Positions 36,778 to 44,201 of a stretch of DNA of 64,000 nucleotides are shown here, in pieces (positions within the stretch are counted from its first letter, which is position 1; each line of letters opens with the position of its first letter). The notes below the pieces were generated by a model, which was given only the letters and a program-made list of their open reading frames with translations, made no database searches and was not told the origin of the DNA. The DNA comes from Geomicrobium sediminis (lineage in GTDB: Bacteria > Bacillota > Bacilli > Bacillales > Marinococcaceae), in contig NZ_JAFBEC010000001.1 in the NCBI RefSeq assembly GCF_016908595.1, forward strand, positions 124,001-188,000, written 5' to 3'. The position numbers and the translations under genes were made by a program.

Positions 36778-37629
36778 TTATTCATTAGGGTCAGGGATTG
36801 CCTTCTCAGCCGAACGGCTCGTATCCTCCCAATCTTTCCATATTTTAATTTTATTGCTGGCATGATCTATAGCCGCATCAAAGACAAGGCTACCTAAAAT
36901 TAACCTTAAAGGTGGATTGTCGTTGTTCACAAGTTTCATTAACGCTTGTGCAGCTTCTTTTGGGTGGCTATCCTTACTTTCAATGTTTTGTTTTGCTAAT
37001 ACTTCTCTGACTGAATTATAGTCTTCATTTAAATTAGCAAATTGCATTTTTGTGTATAAATTAGTCCAGTAACCTCCTGGTTCAACAATGGAGACATGAA
37101 CGCCAAAATGTGAGGCTTCTTGGGCTAACGCTTCACTAAACCCTTCTAGAGCAAACTTGCTTGCACTATAGATACCTGTCATAGGACCAGAGAGTATACC
37201 ACCTATGCTTGATATTTGCACAATGTGACCAGACTTTTGTGCTCTTAAATAAGGCATCACTGCCTGACTCACCCAAACGGCACCATAAAAGTTTGTCTCC
37301 ATCTGCTGTTGTATTTCAGCTTTAGTGAACTCTTCAATCATTCCTAATATCATACTTCCTGCATTGTTTACAACAACATCAAGTTTGCCAAAATGGTCAA
37401 CAGCGTTATCTATAACTTGAAATACAGAATCTCTGTCTGTTATATCTAGCTCAAATGATTTAAAAGTTTCTAAATAATCCTTTTCAAACCTGATTAATTT
37501 ATCTGAATTTCTAGAAACTCCAATTACTCTGTCGCCAGATTCAAGTGCTTTTTTTGTAAATTCATATCCAAGCCCACTACTTGCGCCAGTAATCAACCAG
37601 ACTCTAGATTCTAATGGCTTATTCGTCAT
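36778..37629 (-). CDS. Short-chain dehydrogenase/reductase (SDR)
   Basis: A 283-residue classical SDR. The cofactor motif TGASSGLG is at residues 14-21, NNAGS near 92, the catalytic Ser in QISSIGG (about 140) and YSASK with the catalytic Tyr/Lys at about 158-162. It oxidises or reduces a hydroxyl or keto substrate with NAD(P). The ATG at 37629 is used because upstream codons lack family similarity. A short peptide and terminator-like hairpin in the leader suggest attenuation. Confidence 0.92.
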   Translation of the reverse strand: MTNKPLESRVWLITGASSGLGYEFTKKALESGDRVIGVSRNSDKLIRFEKDYLETFKSFELDITDRDSVFQVIDNAVDHFGKLDVVVNNAGSMILGMIEEFTKAEIQQQMETNFYGAVWVSQAVMPYLRAQKSGHIVQISSIGGILSGPMTGIYSASKFALEGFSEALAQEASHFGVHVSIVEPGGYWTNLYTKMQFANLNEDYNSVREVLAKQNIESKDSHPKEAAQALMKLVNNDNPPLRLILGSLVFDAAIDHASNKIKIWKDWEDTSRSAEKAIPDPNE

Positions 37630-37735
37630 TAATAAACACACCTCTCTAAAACATCTTTTAGTAAAATCAAATGGAATAGAGCAGTGTCTCCGAGATAATT
37701 GCAAAGTAATTAAGGATACATTCAAAAAATATATA

Positions 37736-37772
37736 AAAAGGAGTAAGATGGTTAACCCACCTTACTCCTTTT
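37736..37772 (-). terminator. Terminator-like hairpin in the SDR leader
   Basis: AAAAGGAGTAAG / CTTACTCCTTTT with a loop of 13, then on the minus strand a T-rich tail (TTTTTATATATTTTTTG). It lies upstream of the SDR start in the same direction, so it may be an attenuator, or the end of an older upstream gene. Confidence 0.65.
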
Positions 37773-37843
37773 ATGACCGAAAGAGAAATATAAATGGATA
37801 GACTTATCCCGCTTCACCCTGAAAAATCAGAGCCACTGAACTA

Positions 37844-37885
37844 TTAATTTAGCTGTTCAACGCGCGGAAAATAACTAACATTCAT
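37844..37885 (-). CDS. Possible 13-residue leader peptide of the SDR gene
   Basis: ATG at 37885 follows AAGGAGGG with perfect spacing and encodes MNVSYFPRVEQLN then TAA. The mini-gene lies about 70 bases before the terminator hairpin at 37736-37772, which itself precedes the SDR start. Such order (strong site, short peptide, hairpin, gene) is the form of translation-coupled attenuators that control resistance and amino-acid genes. That use is inferred. Confidence 0.4.
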   Translation of the reverse strand: MNVSYFPRVEQLN

Positions 37886-38110
37886 AAATCCCTCCTTAAT
37901 TTTGTACATAAAGTATAATTAAAAAAAGCGCTAAAAGCAACCACTAGCGTAGTTATGAGTTTAATCCAAAAAATGTTTCGGCAGATAAAAATTATTTGTT
38001 ATTCCATTAAATGGCCGATTGTTGAAGATTTCTCGAGTAAATGAGATCCCATCCTTAAAGTAAAATTCATATAAATTATCCTTGTTTGGAACCATAAAAT
38101 TGCCAAAAGT

Positions 38111-38152
38111 AAAAAGAACCATAAGCTTGCCGTTTTGGCAAACTTATGGTTC
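38111..38152 (-). terminator. Strong minus-strand terminator next to the attachment site
   Basis: Perfect GAACCATAAG / CTTATGGTTC with inner TTGCC/GGCAA pairing, followed on the minus strand by TTTTTACTTTT. It lies just beyond the ssrA-like terminator and may be a second terminator downstream of the ancestral ssrA. Confidence 0.75.
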
Positions 38153-38166
38153 AAGTGACAAATCCA

Positions 38167-38191
38167 CAAAAAAAACCACCATCTCTATGTA
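38167..38191 (-). terminator. Probable native ssrA (tmRNA) terminator
   Basis: On the minus strand, CCACCA at the end of the att sequence continues TACATAGAGATGGTGG and then TTTTTTTT, so the CCA end pairs with ATGGTGG to form a terminator directly after the tmRNA 3' end. This supports the neighbouring att assignment. Confidence 0.7.
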
Positions 38192-38211
38192 TGGTGGAGA
38201 CGGCGGGAGTC
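38192..38211. other. Prophage attachment site (attL): duplicated 3' end of ssrA
   Basis: TGGTGGAGACGGCGGGAGTC is, on the minus strand, the 3' acceptor and T-arm end of bacterial tmRNA (GACTCCCGCCGTCTCCACCA). Homology stops after 20 bases, where prophage sequence begins to the right. Since the rest of ssrA is absent here, this is the distal copy left by integration into ssrA; the intact gene should lie at the other, right-hand end. Confidence 0.8.
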
Positions 38212-38365
38212 AGATAAAGGATAAAATAACAAATGTATTATTAACAGGATCCCTTTACTTATCGAGGTTTGACAAGGTTTAGGATTTTGCCTGTAGTAGT
38301 ATGTTTTTACTTCAATGTTACCGGTAATGTTACCAGAATGTATAAAAAATGCATAAAATATTCAT

Positions 38366-38402
38366 TGAAAAAGCCGTACAGTTAAGTACGGCTTTTACTT
38401 TA
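38366..38402 (-). terminator. Terminator after the 54-aa basic protein gene
   Basis: AAAGCCGTAC / GTACGGCTTT with loop AGTTAAx, followed by A/T tracts on either side; the stop codon of the 54-aa gene touches it. Confidence 0.75.
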
Positions 38403-38567
38403 TTAGAACTTCCATCCTTTGAATAACTTACCCAAGCCTCTACCAGTGACTCTGCCGGCAGCACGGCGAGCAACGCGACGTCCGACTCGACCTTTCTTCA
38501 CAGCGTTCACATCACCTAGGATCCGTGCAGCCTTGTACAACTTGTTTCGTGTTTTGTTTAAGCTCAT
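38403..38567 (-). CDS. Small basic phage-associated protein, 54 aa
   Basis: SLNKTRNKLYKAARILGDVN, then AVKKGRVGRRVARRAAGRVT and a GLGKLF end: a lysine/arginine-rich protein of a type often found at prophages and mobile regions of bacilli, function unknown but nucleic-acid binding is plausible from charge. AAGGG lies nine bases before ATG 38567. Within the prophage, next to attL. Confidence 0.65.
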   Translation of the reverse strand: MSLNKTRNKLYKAARILGDVNAVKKGRVGRRVARRAAGRVTGRGLGKLFKGWKF

Positions 38568-38583
38568 TGGATCAAACCCTTCG

Positions 38584-39276
38584 CTATTTGCTCTGAATCA
38601 TGCCTGTTAACTTAGCAGTATCTAGTTCCATTTCAATCCATTTAACAGTTAAATTCAAAAACACTTTAAGATTTTCTATATCATAGTCTTCGTGCTTTCT
38701 AACATAATGCGCTTCATCATTTCCTAGGATAGCACTTTGCCTTGCCATCTCTTTTATACTTTCGTGTTTCACAAAGTTGTTAATTACTGTTCCAAGAAAC
38801 TTGCTTGCGACTTTGTCAGGATCTACATTTTCATGCTCTATTAAATAATCTTTTATGAGAAATTCTAACGCTTTTCGGTACCCTACACCTGCTAATTCAT
38901 CTAAACCAGCTTCTTCAGCTGCTACAGATTGATTGTATGTTTTCACGAACTTCTCTGATATTCTATGTACATCTTCACTGAACTCGAACTTTTTTGGTTC
39001 AGCAGGATAAGTTCTTACTAATGCCACACGCATATTTGTTGGAGAACCAACCTTCCTATATTCAGCTAAAAATAAAAATAAACATTTTGAGTTCACGCAT
39101 TTGAACAATACTTCATAAATCCCCCCCTTGATATGTATGCCGCGTAGCAAATTCGGCTGTTGTGTCAGATTACATCTGGGACAGCTACTAGGAAATGTAT
39201 TAGATGTGTATGTCGACTGCTTATCTGAAAAATTCCTGTTCATCATATGTATTTGTGTAATTTGACTCAACCCCAA
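38584..39276 (-). CDS. DUF4145 domain protein
   Basis: A 230-residue protein with an N-terminal zinc ribbon (CPRCN near 33-37 and KCVNSKC near 58-64) and a helical DUF4145 domain (GVGYRKALEFLIKDYLIEHE, HYVRKHEDYDIENLKVFL). DUF4145 occurs alone and at the ends of restriction and other defence proteins; it may be an effector or adaptor. The start is unsure: TTG at 39276 lacks a clear site and ATG at 39246 or 39243 is possible. Its position between attL and lysis genes marks it as a prophage cargo (moron) gene. Confidence 0.75.
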   Translation of the reverse strand: MGLSQITQIHMMNRNFSDKQSTYTSNTFPSSCPRCNLTQQPNLLRGIHIKGGIYEVLFKCVNSKCLFLFLAEYRKVGSPTNMRVALVRTYPAEPKKFEFSEDVHRISEKFVKTYNQSVAAEEAGLDELAGVGYRKALEFLIKDYLIEHENVDPDKVASKFLGTVINNFVKHESIKEMARQSAILGNDEAHYVRKHEDYDIENLKVFLNLTVKWIEMELDTAKLTGMIQSK

Positions 39277-39287
39277 CTATAAGTAGT

Positions 39288-39319
39288 AAAAGCCACGTCC
39301 ATTTAAAACGTGGCTTTTA
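39288..39319. terminator. Bidirectional terminator
   Basis: AAAAGCCACGT / ACGTGGCTTTT with a 9-base loop, just upstream of the DUF4145 gene. Confidence 0.7.
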
Positions 39320-39549
39320 ATCGAAAGTGAAAGAAGCTGTGTGCAACTCCTTCACTAACATAATAAAATAGTCTCAATTTTATGTCAATCAACATCCAGT
39401 CCTAAATCCCTATAACTAATTCTGTTTATTGTTTATAACGTTTTTAATTTCGTTACATACAATAATTGCAGAGGGCAACGTCTATTCCTCCCGTTGATTC
39501 TTAGACGCTTCAAATCCCTCCATTATACAGATGTATATATCAATGCGAC

Positions 39550-39637
39550 TTTGAGTACTTTATAAGTACCACTCCTGTGTGGTAAACCCAAACCATGACA
39601 TTGGGTGAACACGTCTCAATTATGAGGCGTGTTTTTG
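39550..39637 (+). ncRNA. Candidate structured small RNA I
   Basis: Successive hairpins on the plus strand: GTACTT/AAGTAC, TACCAC/GTGGTA (sharing three bases with the first, so alternative), CCCAA/TTGGG, and a 10-bp terminator stem AACACGTCTC/GAGGCGTGTT followed by TTTTG. There is no protein-coding frame with a start signal on this strand to explain a terminator. Predicted only; no family recognised. Confidence 0.35.
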
Positions 39638-39643
39638 TTTAGG

Positions 39644-39743
39644 AATGTATATAATTCCATCAATGGGTTAAATTATAATTACCCACTCCAATTTCCGCGT
39701 ATATGCATACATTGACACGTCTTGTGGTGAGACGTGTCTTTTA
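39644..39743 (+). ncRNA. Candidate structured small RNA II
   Basis: Hairpins GGAAT/ATTCC, TGGGT/ACCCA and a terminator stem GACACGTCT/AGACGTGTC with TTTTATT tail. Similar order to candidate I about 100 bases before it. No coding frame. Predicted only. Confidence 0.35.
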
Positions 39744-39817
39744 TTAACACAGAGGTATATTTCCTTTAAAACTTGTACATAACTTTACTACAGCAACCCT
39801 TTGTTTCTCGCATCAAC

Positions 39818-39854
39818 CTTGACACGCCCCTTCTGGGGGCGTGCTTTTTTTTGC
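39818..39854 (+). terminator. Strong plus-strand terminator, third in a row
   Basis: CACGCCCC-TTCTG-GGGCGTG followed by CTTTTTTTTTTG-like tail. It abuts the minus-strand terminator of the lysis operon. No plus-strand gene lies upstream, so it may end a third small transcript. Confidence 0.7.
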
Positions 39855-39856
39855 AT

Positions 39857-39886
39857 AAAAAAACCCCGCACGGTTAGTTACGGGGT
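39857..39886 (-). terminator. Terminator of the prophage late operon
   Basis: On the minus strand ACCCCG-loop-CGGGGT then TTTTTTT, about 100 bases past the amidase stop. Confidence 0.75.
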
Positions 39887-39979
39887 AATCGCTCGACCAT
39901 TGCGAGCAAATGATGGAGTTTTAATCATAGCACTTATAACCTAAATAATTAATACTTTTGTAATAGTAAAATATACCAA

Positions 39980-40768
39980 TCACATACCATCTTCAATGCG
40001 CTTTGTTACTGTTGCATGCTGAGCTCTTGTGATCGGATGGTTCGGATTCTTGCCGTTATATACACCACGTTCTGTATACTCATCCCATGCCTCTTTATGA
40101 GCTTCTGGTACTGTCTGTGACGGCTCAGCAAGTACACCTTTAGCCAAAACTCCAAATGCATCGCTAACTGTTAACTCATCATTCTTATAGGCTTCTTGTT
40201 CGCTGCTGTTTCCGTGACGATTAAGAATATGTTCAAATCGCTCTTTACCTGATGCCCACTGAAAATCTCCTGCTTTCACGTAGATCACCTCTTCTTGTTT
40301 TGGTTCATGTACAATTGACTTCACTTCTTCTGCCTGCCCAATCAACCTCTTAAACCGCGCCCACGGGAAGTAACCACCAGGACAACTGGTATTCCCTACA
40401 TCACTGTGACGGTAGACGTCATTCGCTGTTAAACCGTGTTTTCTCATGAGCTTCCGTACTTCATCGACAAACCTCAAAAACAAAGATTCATTGATATTCT
40501 CTACGTCATAGTTCCCTTCAACACAGACGCCTAATGAATCGCTGTTTTCATTGGCAGCATGAGCACCTACATTTAGTCCTCGAAGCTCATAAAACTCATG
40601 GTTCTTTTGCAGATAGTAATTGTACCCTGCCCCTGACCATCCTTGATTACGGTGTTGGTTGTGGATCTGTAAATAAGAGTATCTTACAGCTGCGGGATGA
40701 TGAATGATAATACGTCTCACCTGTCCGATCGGTGTAAGACTCCCCCACCTCAGAGTAGGTTTAATCAT
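39980..40768 (-). CDS. Phage endolysin: N-acetylmuramoyl-L-alanine amidase
   Basis: A 262-residue amidase_2/PGRP-type endolysin. RIIIHHPAAVRYSYLQIHNQ (about 19-38) holds the first zinc His, ANENSDSLGVCVEGNYD the core, and HSDVGNTSCPGGYFPW (about 120-135) the second His and Cys ligands. It cleaves the bond between muramic acid and the stem peptide in cell-wall lysis. The C-terminal 100 residues (AHKEAWDEYTERGVYNGKNP) look like a repeat or wall-targeting region. It follows the holin by two bases. Confidence 0.92.
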   Translation of the reverse strand: MIKPTLRWGSLTPIGQVRRIIIHHPAAVRYSYLQIHNQHRNQGWSGAGYNYYLQKNHEFYELRGLNVGAHAANENSDSLGVCVEGNYDVENINESLFLRFVDEVRKLMRKHGLTANDVYRHSDVGNTSCPGGYFPWARFKRLIGQAEEVKSIVHEPKQEEVIYVKAGDFQWASGKERFEHILNRHGNSSEQEAYKNDELTVSDAFGVLAKGVLAEPSQTVPEAHKEAWDEYTERGVYNGKNPNHPITRAQHATVTKRIEDGM

Positions 40769-40770
40769 AC

Positions 40771-41031
40771 CTAATCCTCCTTACTTTTAATTGTCTGCTT
40801 CCCTGCCTCAAATAAGCCGACAGCCGTCAGACCAGATAGAAAGCCCGCCCATAAACGTTGGCCAATCTCAGCATCAACGATCAACGGTGCGCCAAGTAGA
40901 CCGATAACTACCCCAACAATCATCGCAATGAAAGGTTTATAGCTTTTCTTCAATCCTGTCTTGTGAAGTGCTAATACTACGCCTGTTGTTACCGGTGCGA
41001 GAACAGATACCATTGCTAAAATCTCAGTCAC
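40771..41031 (-). CDS. Phage holin
   Basis: An 86-residue membrane protein with an N-terminal span (ILAMVSVLAPVTTGVVLAL), a second and third span (FIAMIVGVVIGLLGAPLIV, WAGFLSGLTAVGLFEAG) and a charged end, the layout of small Gram-positive phage holins. Holins form the lesion that lets endolysin reach the wall. GTG start with GGAGGAATT upstream. Located between BhlA-like protein and endolysin. Confidence 0.85.
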   Translation of the reverse strand: MTEILAMVSVLAPVTTGVVLALHKTGLKKSYKPFIAMIVGVVIGLLGAPLIVDAEIGQRLWAGFLSGLTAVGLFEAGKQTIKSKED

Positions 41032-41032
41032 A

Positions 41033-41302
41033 TCAATTCCTCCTTAAAAGCATACTTTTCATTTCTGACACATCTTTTTGTACATTGTTAATTGCAGTAA
41101 GTCCTTCTGCTTGCTTGTCGATCACATCAATATAGCGCTTCTCCCGTTCTTCATTCCTAGCTTGAAGGCGCTTTTCTCGTTCATCGTTCTTCTTCATAAT
41201 CCACCAAACACCTACCCAAAGCAGTGCTAACAACAAAATAAAAAGGACACCGAAAATACCGATGTCCGAATCAATTCCATATTTAATTATGGACTCCCAC
41301 AT
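41033..41302 (-). CDS. BhlA/UviB-like holin-associated protein
   Basis: An 89-residue protein with one N-terminal span (DIGIFGVLFILLLALLWVGV) and a highly charged coiled-coil tail (REKRLQARNEEREKRYIDVI), matching the BhlA/UviB family of phage holin-like and bacteriocin-release proteins. The ATG follows GAGGTGACAG. It precedes the holin and probably helps permeabilise the membrane. Confidence 0.82.
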   Translation of the reverse strand: MWESIIKYGIDSDIGIFGVLFILLLALLWVGVWWIMKKNDEREKRLQARNEEREKRYIDVIDKQAEGLTAINNVQKDVSEMKSMLLRRN

Positions 41303-41346
41303 TATCTGTCACCTATCTCTATTTATGGCATAAAAAATACGCCTAT

Positions 41347-41496
41347 CTAGGCGTTGGTGTCAAAACCAAGTTCAGTTAATTTCTGCCCTACAACTTCTTT
41401 TAAGTTAGAAAGATCTGGCACCATATGAAATGGATAAACGTTAGCAAGCACAGCTGTGAACCAAGTCCTAACGATAATGCTATTCTCATTAAACAT
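41347..41496 (-). CDS. Small phage protein, 49 aa (second of a paralogous pair)
   Basis: FNENSIIVRTWFTAVLANVY, ending QKLTELGFDTNA, is homologous to the 50-aa gene just upstream (shared MF(D/N)(Q/E)NSI(V/I)xRTW start and xVPxLxNLxxVV). ATG 41496 is preceded by AAAGGGGGTG. A longer upstream frame is not used. Position in the tail-to-lysis interval suggests a structural or lysis role; unknown. Confidence 0.65.
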   Translation of the reverse strand: MFNENSIIVRTWFTAVLANVYPFHMVPDLSNLKEVVGQKLTELGFDTNA

Positions 41497-41641
41497 TATT
41501 TTCACCCCCTTTATCTTCATTAACCATGTGAGTAACAACGTCAACAAGATTAAAAAGAGAAGGAACTTCTTCAATGGATCGATCCCCTTTATAAACCACT
41601 TCTGCCCATGTCCGGGCTACTATGCTGTTTTGATCAAACAT
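41489..41641 (-). CDS. Small phage protein, 50 aa (first of a paralogous pair)
   Basis: ATG 41641 directly follows the stop of the upstream gene. The product FDQNSIVARTWAEVVYKGDR, then SIEEVPSLFNLVDVVTHM, is a paralog of the 49-aa protein; its stop overlaps the start of that gene by 8 bases, indicating coupled translation. Function unknown. Confidence 0.65.
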   Translation of the reverse strand: MFDQNSIVARTWAEVVYKGDRSIEEVPSLFNLVDVVTHMVNEDKGGENNV

Positions 41642-41965
41642 TTAATCGTCCTCCGTCTGCGGCGCACTCTGCATCGCCAGTAGCATTGTTAGCTCCAATA
41701 TAGCTTCATTCATATCATTTTTAATCTCTACACTTTCCCGCAAAAGTCTTTCAGCTTGTGGATTATTACGAATTGAAGTGTGAGAAACTAATATCTTATT
41801 ATGATTTACTCTAATGACCCAGATTGAGAACTCGAATTCGTCACCAGGTTTATGTTGATCAGATAGTGCGTAGCTATAACCTGTTTGGTGAACCGGCTCC
41901 GTTTCTCGAATTTCAATAACGAGACCACTTTCCAAGTGGTACACTAAATACTTGTAACCTTCCAT
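41642..41965 (-). CDS. Phage protein of unknown function, 107 aa
   Basis: The ATG at 41965 has AAGGAAGGGGACGGTGTA upstream. The product EGYKYLVYHLESGLVIEIRE, with a later SIWVIRVNHNKILVSHTSIR, is a small beta protein then a helical end. It lies directly after the tail-fibre gene. No family recognised. Confidence 0.7.
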   Translation of the reverse strand: MEGYKYLVYHLESGLVIEIRETEPVHQTGYSYALSDQHKPGDEFEFSIWVIRVNHNKILVSHTSIRNNPQAERLLRESVEIKNDMNEAILELTMLLAMQSAPQTEDD

Positions 41966-41981
41966 TACACCGTCCCCTTCC

Positions 41982-42926
41982 TTATTCAAAATAAACTTCA
42001 TAGACATTCAATCTTGCGTAACCGTTATTGGCACTAAAACCGAGTGAAGCCCAAGCTGAAAAGTGAAGATATGCTTCACCTGTCAAAGAAGATACATCAA
42101 AAGAGTACCACTCATCTTTGTCTCTATTATTATCTAGGCGAGCGTACAAAAGTGAATTACCCTGACTTGGCGATGATGCAACATCGCTTATATACATTCT
42201 TCCTTGGCCACCAAATACAGTTAGTGTGTATCTAAGGTGGAGCGTAGTTAAATTAGTAACATCTATAGGGTTTGCTGTAACAGCGTTACCGTGTCCTGTT
42301 TGATATCCCGTTCCAGGTTGACTATTTGCTTGCGCTCCTCCCGACAAATACATGTGATCGTCTCTAAATTCCACAGTAGCTCTCCATGTCGCCGCATCTC
42401 CCGTTCTGTATAACTCCCAAGGCTCATGCAGAGTGCCTTCTTCATAAAGATAGAATGTTAGAGACGAGATTTGTTCCCATTCTTCTCCATTCCACGTGTA
42501 AGCTTCTAAGCGATTCCATCTAACATTGTCCCTGTCCCACTTGTGGACGTGAGACGGTCTTCCGTAAGCTTTTGTGGACGGGTTTTCCCATAGCAGCAAA
42601 TTATCATCAGTTAACTCGCTAACAAGACTTTCTTCGGTAGTATCATAATAGAGTGTATGGACTGTACCTTCATAGAATAGATCGTTTGCTTTATCGAGAC
42701 TTAATTCATATTCTAAATTGTTGAGCCTCACCCACACGTCATCACGTCTAGGGCTCTGCGGCTGTCGTCCTGTCGTCTTTATCTCGTTAATGGCTTGATC
42801 AGTAACGATCCAAATATCACCGATGTTATTTGCTGAAGGTTCGTCAGCTTGAACAAAAATTTTAAAGTGCCTTCTCCCTCGCATATTCGATCCAGCAGTG
42901 ATCCCATGAAGCTGTATATCCTGCAT
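41982..42926 (-). CDS. Phage tail/baseplate protein, probable receptor-binding or accessory fibre
   Basis: A 314-residue beta-rich protein. The N-terminal half has RRHFKIFVQADEPSANNIGD and DIWIVTD, similar to domains of Bacillus and Listeria tail proteins; the C-terminal 130 residues (DHMYLSGGAQANSQPGTGYQ, GEAYLHFSAWASLGF) resemble a galactose-binding jelly roll. It lies next to the fibre gene and is probably part of the adsorption apparatus. The ATG follows GAGGAGG. Confidence 0.7.
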   Translation of the reverse strand: MQDIQLHGITAGSNMRGRRHFKIFVQADEPSANNIGDIWIVTDQAINEIKTTGRQPQSPRRDDVWVRLNNLEYELSLDKANDLFYEGTVHTLYYDTTEESLVSELTDDNLLLWENPSTKAYGRPSHVHKWDRDNVRWNRLEAYTWNGEEWEQISSLTFYLYEEGTLHEPWELYRTGDAATWRATVEFRDDHMYLSGGAQANSQPGTGYQTGHGNAVTANPIDVTNLTTLHLRYTLTVFGGQGRMYISDVASSPSQGNSLLYARLDNNRDKDEWYSFDVSSLTGEAYLHFSAWASLGFSANNGYARLNVYEVYFE

Positions 42927-43684
42927 TATCGTGGCACCTCCTCGATCCAGTCGCCATCCTCATCGTACTGTTGATCGTAAACAACCGTATGTTCTGTTGA
43001 TGAACCATCTAACGCAAAATAAGTCACTGTACGTTGCGTGTAATCAGGCGACTCCCCGCCACTTAGTACCGATCGCTTGGCAAGTGTACCGTCTTCTCGG
43101 CGCCATTCGATCGTTGTAAAGATACCTGAGTCGTCTTTATTTAGACGTTTGCGATTACTGATCTCATCGTGTGCAATAAAAGATTCGGCATGTTTGTCAG
43201 TGTATTCATTAGCTTTGGTTTCTGCATTATTAGCCTTTTGCTGAGCGCCTGAGGGCGTCTCTTTTGAATCCCATTTCTCTCGTTCGTGCTGCGTAATATG
43301 AACGGTGTTGTCATTCGTGTGATCGTCAAACTCAATTTTAGTAGCTTGCTTTTCATTAATTACATTTCCCAGACCAACTTGCGAAGGATTATGCGAGTGA
43401 TCTATAAGTGCTTTTCTATTGAGTGCATCTCGCAACCCTTCAATGTTCTCGATTGTCATTTCGGGTAACTCTGGAATCTCTACACCTTTTACTTTTCCGT
43501 TTTCATCTAGTTCTGCCAAACCTCCCGGTTCACCTTTGCTGTCCATGAACTCACCGACGGTCTGTGCTTCTTCGTCCAACTTTTCCCAGTTCTCATTAAG
43601 CAAACGGTCAAAGTCAAACACTTCATCTGGATTGGCTTCTGGATTGGCTCTATATAGCTTCAATTTCTCTGTTTCAGTTGCCAA
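42926..43684 (-). CDS. Phage tail fibre protein (XkdV-like)
   Basis: A 252-residue fibre. The start ATETEKLKLYRANPEANPDE is the typical N-terminus of Bacillus/Listeria tail proteins. A mid part HSHNPSQVGLGNVINEKQATK is the phage fibre repeat motif seen in XkdV-type proteins. TTG at 43684 is best, eight bases from GGAGG, and is inside the end of the DUF2313-like gene. Structural part of the adsorption device. Confidence 0.8.
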   Translation of the reverse strand: MATETEKLKLYRANPEANPDEVFDFDRLLNENWEKLDEEAQTVGEFMDSKGEPGGLAELDENGKVKGVEIPELPEMTIENIEGLRDALNRKALIDHSHNPSQVGLGNVINEKQATKIEFDDHTNDNTVHITQHEREKWDSKETPSGAQQKANNAETKANEYTDKHAESFIAHDEISNRKRLNKDDSGIFTTIEWRREDGTLAKRSVLSGGESPDYTQRTVTYFALDGSSTEHTVVYDQQYDEDGDWIEEVPR

Positions 43685-44201
43685 CAGCTTCACCTCCTGC
43701 GAATTTACCTAGTGTCATCCCTTGCACCTCTTCGATCGTCCGTGTGCTAATCTCACCGATAGTAAGGTAGCGAAAAGCATATTCAATACGAAGGTGGGCG
43801 GGAACAACATCCTCAAGCGCTTGTGTCACATCCACCAAGTTGGGCGGCCGCCCAATACGAGATGTAAACGTAATGAGTATATAGCCGAGAAAGTCCACGT
43901 CTACGTCACCGTTTGTATAGCTGTCAGCCACCGCCTTGATCATGTCGGCGCTCACTAAGCCAGTACCACGGATACGAGATCGTAAAACAGACCGGCGCTC
44001 CTCGTATGGTTTGCGTCGATCAACACGAATGCCGTGCTCACGTTCGTAAATATCAAGCGCCCATGTAGCTGTTTCGAGGTTCATCTGCCGGTGTATGTCC
44101 AATATCCGATAGCCTTGCTTATCAAACTGCCTGCCCTCAGCATTAAAGACCTGGTTAAGGATGGACGATCCGCGCATGAATGTGGGAAGATCACGTATCA
44201 A
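43674..44201 (-). CDS. Phage tail protein, DUF2313/YmfQ (XkdU-like)
   Basis: A 175-residue baseplate protein with MNLETATWALDIYEREHGIR, then PYEERRSVLRSRIRGTGLVS, the signature of DUF2313 proteins that cap the baseplate wedge (Mu gp48/PBSX XkdU). TTG at 44201 is eight bases from GGAGG and avoids most overlap with the upstream gene. Order (XkdT, XkdU, fibre) is as in PBSX. Confidence 0.85.
   Translation of the reverse strand: MIRDLPTFMRGSSILNQVFNAEGRQFDKQGYRILDIHRQMNLETATWALDIYEREHGIRVDRRKPYEERRSVLRSRIRGTGLVSADMIKAVADSYTNGDVDVDFLGYILITFTSRIGRPPNLVDVTQALEDVVPAHLRIEYAFRYLTIGEISTRTIEEVQGMTLGKFAGGEAVGN

Noticed and set aside
38082-38282. 66-codon plus-strand frame over the attachment site
   Set aside because: It spans two terminators and the ssrA remnant, so it cannot be a conserved gene.
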